A stretch of 6,333 bases of DNA, taken from positions 1 through 6,333 of the forward strand of contig JACQDO010000457.1 in assembly GCA_016201085.1 (NCBI GenBank), written 5' to 3'. The translations under genes were made by a program, and so were the position numbers. Within the stretch, counting starts at the first letter, position 1. Every line of letters starts with the position of its first letter. This document shows, piece after piece, positions 1-5,097 of this stretch. The notes under the pieces were generated by a model. It searched no databases, was not told the origin of the DNA, and saw only the letters and a program-made list of their open reading frames with translations. The DNA is from Hyphomicrobiales bacterium. Lineage in GTDB: Bacteria; Pseudomonadota; Alphaproteobacteria; Rhizobiales; Xanthobacteraceae.

Positions 1-843
1 CTTGCCGAAATCGCCCTCCTGGCCCAGGAAACGCTTGATGTCGGGGTTGGTGGAGCCGGCCATCTGGTCGACGTTGGCCTTGGTGACGCCGAGTTCCTCG
101 GCGTTCAGCAGCGCGTAGTGCACCCACTTGGCGATGGTCAGCCACTGCGAATCGCCCTGGCGCACGGCCGGCCCGAGCGGCTCCTTGGAGATGATGTCGG
201 GAAGAATGATGCTGTCGCTGGCATTGGCCAGGCGCAGCCGCTCGGCATAGAGCCCGGAGGCGTCGGTGGTGTAGGCATCGCAGCGCCCGGCGTCATAGGC
301 CTTGATCGCTTCGTCGGCGGTGGCGAAGGTGACGGTCTTGAGCTGCATCTTGTGGGCGTTGAAATAGTCGGCGAGGTTAAGCTCGGTTGTTGTGCCCTGC
401 TGCACGCAGACCGAGGCGCCGGCAAGTTCAAGCGCCGAATTCACCTTCAACGCCTTGCGCACCATGAAGCCCTGGCCGTCGTAATAATTGACGCCGGTGA
501 AATTGAGACCGAGCGAGGTGTCGCGCGACGAGGTCCAGGTGGTGTTGCGCGCCAGCAGATCGACCTCGCCGGTTTGCAGCGCGGTGAAGCGATCCTTGGC
601 GGTGAGCGCGACGAATTTCACCTTGGACGGATCGTTGAAGATCGCGGCGGCGACCGCGCGGCAGAAGTCGACGTCGAGGCCGGTCCACTTGCCCTGCGCG
701 TCCGGCAGCCCGAAGCCGGCCAGCGTGCCATTGGAGCCGCAATTGAGGATGCCGCGCTCCTTCACCGTTTTCAAAGTCTGCGCCGACGCGCCATGCGCGG
801 CCAAGACCACGGCAAGCGCGAGAATGCTGGCGATTTTTTTCAT
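1..843 (-). CDS. aapJ: General L-amino-acid ABC transporter, periplasmic substrate-binding protein (AapJ/BztA-like), C-terminus cut by window edge
   Basis: Periplasmic binding protein that captures amino acids and delivers them to an inner-membrane ABC permease. The reading frame is open from the ATG at 843 to the window edge (281 residues visible); the family is about 340 residues, so roughly 60 C-terminal residues are missing. Residues 1-21 form a Sec signal peptide (MKK start, hydrophobic core, likely cleavage at ASA|QT). Family-like stretches are RGILNCGSNGTLAGF (30-44), GLDVDFCRAVAAAIF (55-69), LLARNTTWTSSRD (96-108), CVQQGTTTELNLADYF (146-161) and CDAYTTDASGLY (188-199). Four mature-region cysteines (35, 61, 146, 188) could form two disulfides, as is plausible for a periplasmic AapJ-type protein. 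A good Shine-Dalgarno (AGGGG, 851-855) lies 7 nt before the ATG. The aapQMP permease and ATPase genes would be expected further left, outside the window. The gene is divergent from metC. Family assignment is firm; exact substrate range (broad L-amino acids versus Glu/Asp/Gln/Asn) is not determinable here. Confidence 0.93.
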   Translation of the reverse strand, partial: MKKIASILALAVVLAAHGASAQTLKTVKERGILNCGSNGTLAGFGLPDAQGKWTGLDVDFCRAVAAAIFNDPSKVKFVALTAKDRFTALQTGEVDLLARNTTWTSSRDTSLGLNFTGVNYYDGQGFMVRKALKVNSALELAGASVCVQQGTTTELNLADYFNAHKMQLKTVTFATADEAIKAYDAGRCDAYTTDASGLYAERLRLANASDSIILPDIISKEPLGPAVRQGDSQWLTIAKWVHYALLNAEELGVTKANVDQMAGSTNPDIKRFLGQEGDFGK

Positions 844-884
844 CTGGTGGCCCCTTTACGCGTTTCGGAAGGCGGCGCTCCTTG

Positions 885-897
885 TTGGACCGTCCAA
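885..897. promoter_or_regulatory. Perfect 13-bp palindrome TTGGACCGTCCAA, candidate operator
   Basis: Six-base arms TTGGAC/GTCCAA flank a single central base, 42 bp upstream of the aapJ start and inside its probable 5' leader, in the divergent aapJ-metC region. The flanks (TG before, ACA after) extend the symmetry imperfectly. A short odd-centred dyad in a control region is typical of a site for a dimeric repressor such as a GntR- or TetR-type protein, but no cognate regulator is visible in the window and I cannot name one. Confidence 0.35.
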
Positions 898-953
898 ACA
901 TCCCGCCGCCGCCGGCCTCGGTACCGCGGCGGAAAAACGTCAAACCCTGGCTT

Positions 954-972
954 AATTCCCCACAATTCCCCA
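954..972. repeat. Two direct copies of AATTCCCCA with 10-bp spacing
   Basis: AATTCCCCA occurs at 954-962 and again at 964-972, so the two copies are offset by 10 bp and lie on the same face of the helix. They sit mid-way between the divergent aapJ and metC starts, about 50 bp upstream of the candidate metC -35 box. This arrangement would suit an activator that binds as a direct-repeat dimer, but two short AT-then-C tracts could also be chance. Confidence 0.25.
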
Positions 973-1023
973 AGCCTGCCGATTTCCGGCATCTCAGAAC
1001 GATCGGGATGGCAGGTCAAGGGG

Positions 1024-1054
1024 TTGACGCTTGTGGCGGATGCGGACGTATATG
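1024..1054 (+). promoter_or_regulatory. Candidate sigma-70-type promoter for metC
   Basis: TTGACG at 1024-1029 matches a housekeeping -35 element (the preceding G gives GTTGAC, close to the alphaproteobacterial CTTGAC form). An AT-rich GTATATG at 1048-1054 follows; read as TATATG the spacer is 19 bp, slightly long. It is the only stretch in the upstream GC-rich region with both elements, and it would start a leader of about 45 nt before metC. Spacing makes this tentative. Confidence 0.4.
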
Positions 1055-1065
1055 CCTGTCACACT

Positions 1066-1090
1066 GCGGTTCCACGCAACCGCTCAGGAG
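1066..1090 (+). promoter_or_regulatory. metC leader hairpin followed by a distant Shine-Dalgarno
   Basis: GCGGTT (1066-1071) pairs perfectly with AACCGC (1078-1083) around a 6-nt loop, and is followed at once by CAGGAG (1085-1090). That purine-rich motif is the only good Shine-Dalgarno before the metC ATG at 1108, yet it is 17 nt away, longer than usual. No in-frame alternative start lies between, so the ATG is kept. The hairpin beside the motif could affect translation, but it lacks the conserved features of SAM-binding leaders I could recall. Confidence 0.3.
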
Positions 1091-1107
1091 ACCGGACCTC
1101 ACCAGCC

Positions 1108-2295
1108 ATGGCGAAGACGCCCAAAAACCCGCTCAAACCGGAAACACGCCTGGTTACTTCAGGCCGCGATCCGCAAGCTTATCACGGCTACGTCAATCCG
1201 CCGGTTTACCATGCTTCAACTCTTCTTTATCCCACCGCCGAGGATCAGGTCGCCCATCGCGGCCGCTACAGCTACGGCCGCCGCGGCACCCCCACCTCGG
1301 AAGCGCTGGAAGGCGCCCTCGCCAGCCTTGAGGGCGAAGGCTGCGCCGGCGTCGCGCTGCTGCCCTCGGGATTGGCGGCGATTGCGACCGCGCTGCTGGC
1401 GACCGCCGGCGCCGGCGACCACATCCTGGTGAGCGACAGCGTCTATCGGCCGACCCGCAATTTCTGCGAGGGCGTGTTCAAACGCATGGGCGTCGAGACG
1501 ACTTATTACGATCCGCTGATCGGCGCCGATATCGCCAAGCTGTTCAAGCCGAACACGCGCGTGGTGTTTGTCGAAGCGCCCGGTTCGCAAAGCTTCGAGA
1601 TGCAGGACATCCCGACAATCGCCCAGGTCGCGCATGACAAAGGCGCGCTGGTCCTGATGGACAATACCTGGGCAACGCCGCTTTATTTCCGCGCCTTCGA
1701 CAAGGGCGTCGATCTGTCGATCCAGGCCGGCACCAAATATATCGGCGGCCATGCCGACCTCATGTTCGGCTGCGTGTCGGCCAATGCGGCAACGCTGAAG
1801 GCGCTTAAAGATACGGTCTACACCATGGGCCTGTGCGTCGGTCCCGACGACATGTATCTGGCGCTGCGCGGCTTGCGCACACTGGGTTTAAGGCTGGCGC
1901 GTCATTACCAGTCCGGCCTGCGTATCGCGCGCTGGCTCGAGCAGCGGCCGGAAGTGTTGCGCGTGCTGCATCCGGCGCTGGAGAGCAACCCCGGTCATGC
2001 AATCTGGCAACGGGATTTCACCGGCGCCTGCGGGCTGTTCAGCATCGTGCTCAAACCCGCCAATCAGAAGTCCGTCTATGCCTTCATGAACGAGCTGACG
2101 CTGTTCGGCATGGGCTATTCCTGGGGCGGCTTCGAGAGTCTGGTGATTTCGTTCGATTGCAGCGAGTACCGCACCGCCACGAAATGGGCGCCGGGCGGCC
2201 CGACGCTGCGTTTCCACATCGGCCTGGAAGACCCGGACGACCTGATCGCCGATCTCGAACGCGGCTTTGCCGCCTTTGCGGCGGTTGCCGGATAG
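1108..2295 (+). CDS. metC: Cystathionine beta-lyase, PLP-dependent (MetC)
   Basis: Cleaves cystathionine to homocysteine, pyruvate and ammonia in methionine biosynthesis; a cytosolic fold-type I PLP enzyme of the Cys/Met metabolism family. The 395-residue product has the normal family length. The PLP lysine is K210 in QAGTKYIGGHADLMFG. Other recognisable active-site positions are Y56 and R58 in RYSYGRRGTPT (phosphate contacts from the partner subunit), Y113 in the SVYRPTRNF stretch (ring stacking), D185 in LMDNTWATPL (pyridine nitrogen), SWGGFESL (338-345) and R368 in TLRFHIGLED (substrate carboxylate). K210, Y56, R58 and D185 coincide with the numbering I recall for the E. coli enzyme. The frame stays open far upstream on this strand (from 118), but that extension is antisense to aapJ and carries no family homology. 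The ATG at 1108 gives MAKTPKNPLKPETRLVTSGRDP, a typical MetC N-terminus. A related gamma-lyase or sulfhydrylase is less likely given the SWGG and Y56/R58 context. Confidence 0.95.
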   Translation: MAKTPKNPLKPETRLVTSGRDPQAYHGYVNPPVYHASTLLYPTAEDQVAHRGRYSYGRRGTPTSEALEGALASLEGEGCAGVALLPSGLAAIATALLATAGAGDHILVSDSVYRPTRNFCEGVFKRMGVETTYYDPLIGADIAKLFKPNTRVVFVEAPGSQSFEMQDIPTIAQVAHDKGALVLMDNTWATPLYFRAFDKGVDLSIQAGTKYIGGHADLMFGCVSANAATLKALKDTVYTMGLCVGPDDMYLALRGLRTLGLRLARHYQSGLRIARWLEQRPEVLRVLHPALESNPGHAIWQRDFTGACGLFSIVLKPANQKSVYAFMNELTLFGMGYSWGGFESLVISFDCSEYRTATKWAPGGPTLRFHIGLEDPDDLIADLERGFAAFAAVAG

Positions 2296-2327
2296 AGTAC
2301 GCTGCAATCATAAGAGGTGTATCTGAA

Positions 2328-2378
2328 CTCGGCTTACGCCGAGGCAATCGCCCGCTGGCGCCGCAGAACACGGCGCCA
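2328..2378. other. Two tandem GC-rich hairpins after metC
   Basis: In the 124-bp gap between metC and the Cache gene, CTCGGC/GCCGAG (2328-2333 with 2338-2343, TTAC loop) is followed by TGGCGCCG/CGGCGCCA (2356-2363 with 2371-2378, 7-nt loop). Neither is followed by a U-run on the plus strand; the second is followed by ACAAAAACAAA. On the minus strand no U-run follows either. They may reduce read-through from metC, stabilise its mRNA 3' end, or structure the leader of the next gene. A weak promoter-like pair, TTGCCG (2285-2290) with CATAAG (2309-2314), lies just before them. Confidence 0.35.
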
Positions 2379-2419
2379 ACAAAAACAAATGGTGCGTCCA
2401 TCACAGGGAGAAAACTCAC

Positions 2420-2941
2420 ATGAACATGAAACACGCCGTCATCGGCATACTCGCGGCCGTCTGCTTTGTTGCAACGTCGGTATTGCTGCCAAGTCTCGGA
2501 CACGCCCAAGCCGACCCGAAAGTCGCGAAATCAATGGCGGACTTGAAGGCGGCAACCGCGAAACTGGGCGCGCCCAAGCTCGAGGGCAAGGAAGCCGTCA
2601 GCGGCAAGGATGCCTCCGCGCTCTACTTCGGCACGAGCAAAATCAACAACAATTTCGATGTCGTCGACGCGGTGGTGAAAGCCAACGGCGGCACCGCCAC
2701 GCTGTTCGCCAAGACCGGCGACGAATACGTCCGCGTTTCCACCAATGTGCCCAAGGATAATGGCCGGGCGACCGGGACCATCCTCGACCCCAAGGGCAAA
2801 GCCATCATAGAAATCAACGCCGGCAAAGCCTTCTACGGCGAGGTCGACATTCTGGGTAAGCCTTACGTCACCGGCTATGAGCCGATCAAGAACGCCGCCG
2901 GCGCCGTCATCGGCATTTATTATGTCGGCTACGCGAAATAA
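2420..2941 (+). CDS. Secreted stand-alone Cache domain protein
   Basis: A 173-residue protein with a Sec signal peptide (residues 1-31, hydrophobic IGILAAVCFVATSVLL, likely cleavage at AQA|DP); the cysteine at 15 is not in a lipobox, so it is probably soluble and periplasmic rather than a lipoprotein. The mature part matches the Cache sensor fold found outside the membrane in chemoreceptors and histidine kinases: NGGTATLFAKTGDEYVRVST (89-108), NVPKDNGRATGTILDP (109-124), GKAFYGEVDILGKPYVTGYE (135-154) and GAVIGIYYVGYAK (161-173), which correspond to the usual TIF..RV-TNV, G-Y-G, YEPI and GI-YVG positions. There is no second membrane segment and no HAMP, kinase or methyl-accepting domain, so it cannot signal by itself. 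A Shine-Dalgarno GGGAG (2406-2410) sits 9 nt before the ATG; an ATG two codons on is an alternative. It probably binds a small ligand in the periplasm; ligand and partner are unknown. Confidence 0.85.
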   Translation: MNMKHAVIGILAAVCFVATSVLLPSLGHAQADPKVAKSMADLKAATAKLGAPKLEGKEAVSGKDASALYFGTSKINNNFDVVDAVVKANGGTATLFAKTGDEYVRVSTNVPKDNGRATGTILDPKGKAIIEINAGKAFYGEVDILGKPYVTGYEPIKNAAGAVIGIYYVGYAK

Positions 2942-2970
2942 TTCGACGCGATAACTTTTACACCGTGAAT

Positions 2971-3003
2971 TGCCAGGCTTCGCAAGAAGCCTGGCGGTTA
3001 TTT
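2971..3003 (+). terminator. Strong hairpin terminator between convergent genes
   Basis: GCCAGGCTTC (2972-2981) pairs perfectly with GAAGCCTGGC (2986-2995), a 10-bp stem closed by a GCAA tetraloop of the stable GNRA class. The plus-strand product continues GGTTATTTA, a modest U-rich tail that begins 30 nt after the Cache gene stop. The minus-strand gene ends at 3002, so the stem also lies just downstream of that gene and could act in both directions, although its minus-strand tail (AATTCAC) is poor. Confidence 0.7.
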
Positions 3004-3334
3004 ATGCGGCAGCGGCACCAGCCTGCCGTTCGCGTTTGATGAAATAGAGATTGCGCAGATAGACGAACACGCCGAACCCCTGCCCCAGGATGAACACCGG
3101 ATCCTTGATGTAAAGCGCGTAGCCGAACAGCAGCAAGCCGCCGCCGATGGAAAAAAACCAGAACGCCAACGGAATGACGCTCTTGCCGGCACGTTCGGAT
3201 GCGATCCATTGCACCACGAAGCGCATAGTGAAGAGCGCCTGCCCGCAATAGCCGAGCAGCACCACCCAGGTGAGCTTCACCAGGAACACGTCGTGAAAAT
3301 AATTGCCAAATGATTGTGATAAATCGACCAGCAT
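3002..3334 (-). CDS. LAB_N-domain membrane protein (lipid-A-disaccharide synthase N-terminal-like)
   Basis: A 110-residue inner-membrane protein with three hydrophobic segments (about residues 17-38, 53-76 and 79-98). The sequence QWIASERAGKSVIPLAFWFF (42-61) followed by GGGLLLFGYALYIKDPVFIL (64-83) and GQGFGVFVYLRNLYFIKR (84-101) is the hallmark of the LAB_N domain, which occurs either fused to the N-terminus of LpxB or as a free small protein beside envelope glycosyltransferase genes. Here it is free-standing and no LpxB catalytic domain follows. The ATG at 3334 has a clean Shine-Dalgarno (AGGA, 3343-3346) 8 nt upstream. It is last in the minus-strand operon, after a 131-bp gap from the GT2 gene that is largely filled by a palindromic repeat. 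The domain is described as lipid-A-related, but its biochemical role is unsettled; it might be a membrane partner of, or lipid-linked-sugar translocation aid for, the GT2 enzyme (inference). Confidence 0.85.
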   Translation of the reverse strand: MLVDLSQSFGNYFHDVFLVKLTWVVLLGYCGQALFTMRFVVQWIASERAGKSVIPLAFWFFSIGGGLLLFGYALYIKDPVFILGQGFGVFVYLRNLYFIKRERQAGAAAA

Positions 3335-3352
3335 GAGATTTTTCCTTTAATT

Positions 3353-3466
3353 GCGCGTGATCTTGTCCGACCTTGCTTCGCCCGCCGAAGCGGGCTTCGC
3401 GAAGGCGGGAAACCGGTTCCCTACCCTCGGATCAAGTCCGAGGGCAAGCTTTTCGGGATCACGCGC
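3353..3466. repeat. Composite nested palindromic intergenic repeat (114 bp)
   Basis: Perfect 10-bp terminal inverted repeats GCGCGTGATC (3353-3362) and GATCACGCGC (3457-3466) bound the element. Inside are three further dyads. The first has CCCGCC (3381-3386) facing GGCGGG (3404-3409), with GAAGC-GG-GCTTC (3387-3398) between. The second is a core AACCGGTT (3411-3418) within GGGAAACCGGTTCCC. The third is CCCTCGGA (3424-3431) facing TCCGAGGG (3437-3444). The ends and core resemble a short palindromic repeat I recall as common between genes in Bradyrhizobium-like genomes; the other two dyads look like insertions into it. It begins at the last base of the GT2 stop codon and ends 18 bp before the LAB_N start codon. 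It carries no ORF and can fold strongly in RNA from either strand. Confidence 0.75.
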
Positions 3467-4197
3467 TAATCCTCCACAATTTCCGGAACGCGCTTCTTGC
3501 GGCGGATCAGCCACCACACGCCGGCGAGATCCATGATGCCGACCCAGAGCCGGTCCCACATTCCGTAGTTCGACACGCCCGTGCCGCGCGGCCGGTCGAC
3601 CACGTCGACATAGCCGATGATGTAGCCGTCGCGCCGTACCAGCGCCGGCAGGAACCGGTGTAGGCCGTCGAAATACGGCAGACTCAGGAACATGTCACGG
3701 CGGAACGCTTTCAGGCCGCAGCCGGTGTCGCGGGTGCCATCGCGCAGCACGGCGCCGCGCACCGCGTTGGCGATACGCGACTGCAGCTTCTTGAAGCCGC
3801 CCGACTTACGCCCGACCCGCTGGCCCGCGATCAGCCCGACTTTGCCGCCACCCGCTTCGAGCGCGCGCAGCATCGCCGGTATGAAGGCGGGATCGTTCTG
3901 CCCGTCGCCGTCGAGCGTCACCACCAACGGCGCGCGTGCCGCGGCCACGCCGCTGCGCACCGCGCAGGATTGGCCGCAGGATTGCTTGTGACGCACCCGG
4001 CGCAGCCAGGGATGTAGGGCCATCAGCCGTTTGAGCTCGGCCTCGGTGCCGTCGCTGGAGCCGTCATTGACGTAGACCACCTCGAACCGCCATTGGCCGT
4101 CGAGCGCCTTGGCGATCTCGGCCACCAGCGGGGCGATATTGCCGGCCTCGTTGCGGACCGGCACCACGACGGACACTGCCGGGTCGTTCGTGTTCAT
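3466..4197 (-). CDS. GT2 family polyprenyl-phosphate glycosyltransferase (DPM1/ArnC-like)
   Basis: A 243-residue GT-A-fold enzyme that should transfer a sugar from a nucleotide donor to a polyprenyl (undecaprenyl/dodecaprenyl) phosphate on the cytosolic face of the inner membrane. Family motifs are VSVVVPVRNEAGNI (8-21), FEVVYVNDGSSDGT (38-51), TLDGDGQNDPAFIP (94-107, with D96 and D98 of the metal/nucleotide-binding DxD), LIAGQRVGRKSG (122-133) and RDTGCGLKAFRRDMF (156-170). The C-terminus (VSNYGMWDRLWVGIMDLAGVWWLIRRKKR, quoted parts at 208-236) is an amphipathic or weakly hydrophobic stretch, not the two transmembrane helices of ArnC/GtrB, so this is the short DPM1-like form. The ATG at 4197 follows AGGAAA with only about 2 nt between AGGA and the codon, so initiation may be weak, but no better start exists. 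The gene follows PAP2 by 36 bp. Sugar specificity (mannose, galacturonate, aminoarabinose or other) is not decided by sequence. Confidence 0.9.
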   Translation of the reverse strand: MNTNDPAVSVVVPVRNEAGNIAPLVAEIAKALDGQWRFEVVYVNDGSSDGTEAELKRLMALHPWLRRVRHKQSCGQSCAVRSGVAAARAPLVVTLDGDGQNDPAFIPAMLRALEAGGGKVGLIAGQRVGRKSGGFKKLQSRIANAVRGAVLRDGTRDTGCGLKAFRRDMFLSLPYFDGLHRFLPALVRRDGYIIGYVDVVDRPRGTGVSNYGMWDRLWVGIMDLAGVWWLIRRKKRVPEIVED

Positions 4198-4233
4198 TTT
4201 CCTGATCCCGTGGGCCGCTGCGCCCGCTTATTA

Positions 4234-5097
4234 TTAAGCTAATAGCTCGCGGGCAACCGCTTTGATGCGCTTGAACGAAGGGCCCGGCAATTGATGCAGC
4301 TTGCCGTCCGGCCCGATCGAGAAACCCAGGCCGCGCAGCGCAAAATAGCGGCGCACCAGCACCGCACCCAGCACCCCGACCAGGGCGCCGGCCGCCACGT
4401 CGGTGGGATAATGTGCCGTCACCACGATCCGGCTGGCCGCGATCAGCAGCGCATAGATCAGCAGCATCGTCCGCGCGCGCGGCCACAGCCAGCCGAATAT
4501 CACCAGCACCGAGAACGCCGTGGTGGCATGGCCGGACGGCAGACTGGCATAGGCGGCCGGCCAACTGAACGGACTGAACAGCGTCGGATCGACACTGCCG
4601 CCGACGCCGGGCCGCGCCCGTCCGAAAAGGTGTTTCACGACGTTCGTGAAGATGCCCGGCACGGCAATCGCCGCGAAAAGGAATCCGACGCGCACCATCA
4701 CCGCCGCCAGCACACGCTGCGACATGCGCGAAAGGCCCGGCAATGCCGCCAGACCCAGAAACAAAATACCGAGCGGCCAGAGGAACCAGCCCGACTTGCC
4801 GAAATCGGTGATCGCGTCGAAGAACCACACCAGCCAGCGCGGCAGATAGGCGACCGCCTCGATGGCGGCGGCGTCGATCAACACCATCCCGAGCAGAAAG
4901 ACGGCCACCACCGCCGCCGCGGCGACGGCGAGCTGTTGCAACGACGGCAGCCAGGGTTTCGACCAATACCGAGGCGCACGAGATTTCGCCGGCCGCGCCA
5001 AGATCTTCAGCGCCGTGACTACGTTGCCGGCACCACGCCGCAGCGGCGACGCCGACGTGCCCCCTACTGGCGAATTCAGGCCGTTGGTCGCGCTCAT
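4234..5097 (-). CDS. PAP2 family membrane lipid phosphatase
   Basis: A 287-residue integral membrane phosphatase with the complete three-part PAP2 signature: KHLFGRARP (155-163, KX6RP), SLPSGH (185-190) and SRIVVTAHYPTD (222-233, with the catalytic H229 and D233). H190 and H229 are the expected catalytic histidines, facing the periplasm in this family. About six hydrophobic segments are visible, starting with residues 55-75; the first 50 residues are polar and basic and probably cytosolic. The start at 5097 is chosen because its ATG overlaps the upstream stop codon as ATGA and is preceded by GGCGGAG; an in-frame ATG at 5256 would overlap the upstream gene by 160 bp and adds no PAP2 sequence. 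Likely substrates are a polyprenyl (pyro)phosphate released by the glycosyltransferases or a lipid A phosphate (LpxE/LpxF-like). The operon supports either; the sequence does not choose. Confidence 0.9.
   Translation of the reverse strand: MSATNGLNSPVGGTSASPLRRGAGNVVTALKILARPAKSRAPRYWSKPWLPSLQQLAVAAAAVVAVFLLGMVLIDAAAIEAVAYLPRWLVWFFDAITDFGKSGWFLWPLGILFLGLAALPGLSRMSQRVLAAVMVRVGFLFAAIAVPGIFTNVVKHLFGRARPGVGGSVDPTLFSPFSWPAAYASLPSGHATTAFSVLVIFGWLWPRARTMLLIYALLIAASRIVVTAHYPTDVAAGALVGVLGAVLVRRYFALRGLGFSIGPDGKLHQLPGPSFKRIKAVARELLA

Noticed and set aside
118..1107. Plus-strand coding extension upstream of metC
   Set aside because: It is antisense to the well-supported aapJ gene and crosses the divergent control region; the MetC family similarity begins at the ATG at 1108.
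1055..1107. SAM-II or SAM/SAH-type riboswitch before metC
   Set aside because: A SAM-sensing leader would be expected for metC in alphaproteobacteria, but the region has only a simple 6-bp hairpin and lacks the pseudoknot partner sequences and the closing GTGAC-type arm that I would expect. A covariance-model search would settle it.
1216..1752. Minus-strand open frame of 178 codons inside metC
   Set aside because: It is antisense to the PLP-enzyme active-site region of metC and shows no domain or ribosome binding site.
2420..2515. Lipoprotein signal in the Cache protein
   Set aside because: The only cysteine near the N-terminus follows AAV rather than a Leu-Ala/Ser-Gly/Ala lipobox, and a standard AQA signal-peptidase I site lies downstream.
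3002..3334. A truncated lpxB gene
   Set aside because: The protein is complete, with its own start, stop and ribosome binding site, and no LpxB catalytic sequence lies downstream; free-standing LAB_N proteins are a known arrangement.
3353..3466. CRISPR array or intrinsic terminator at the repeat
   Set aside because: The inverted repeats are nested and different from one another, with no regular direct repeats and spacers, and no U-run follows the outer stem on the minus strand.
4064..4966. Minus-strand open frame of about 300 codons in another frame across PAP2 and GT2
   Set aside because: It overlaps two genes with full catalytic motifs, has a low-complexity Arg/Gly/Ala product and no domain.
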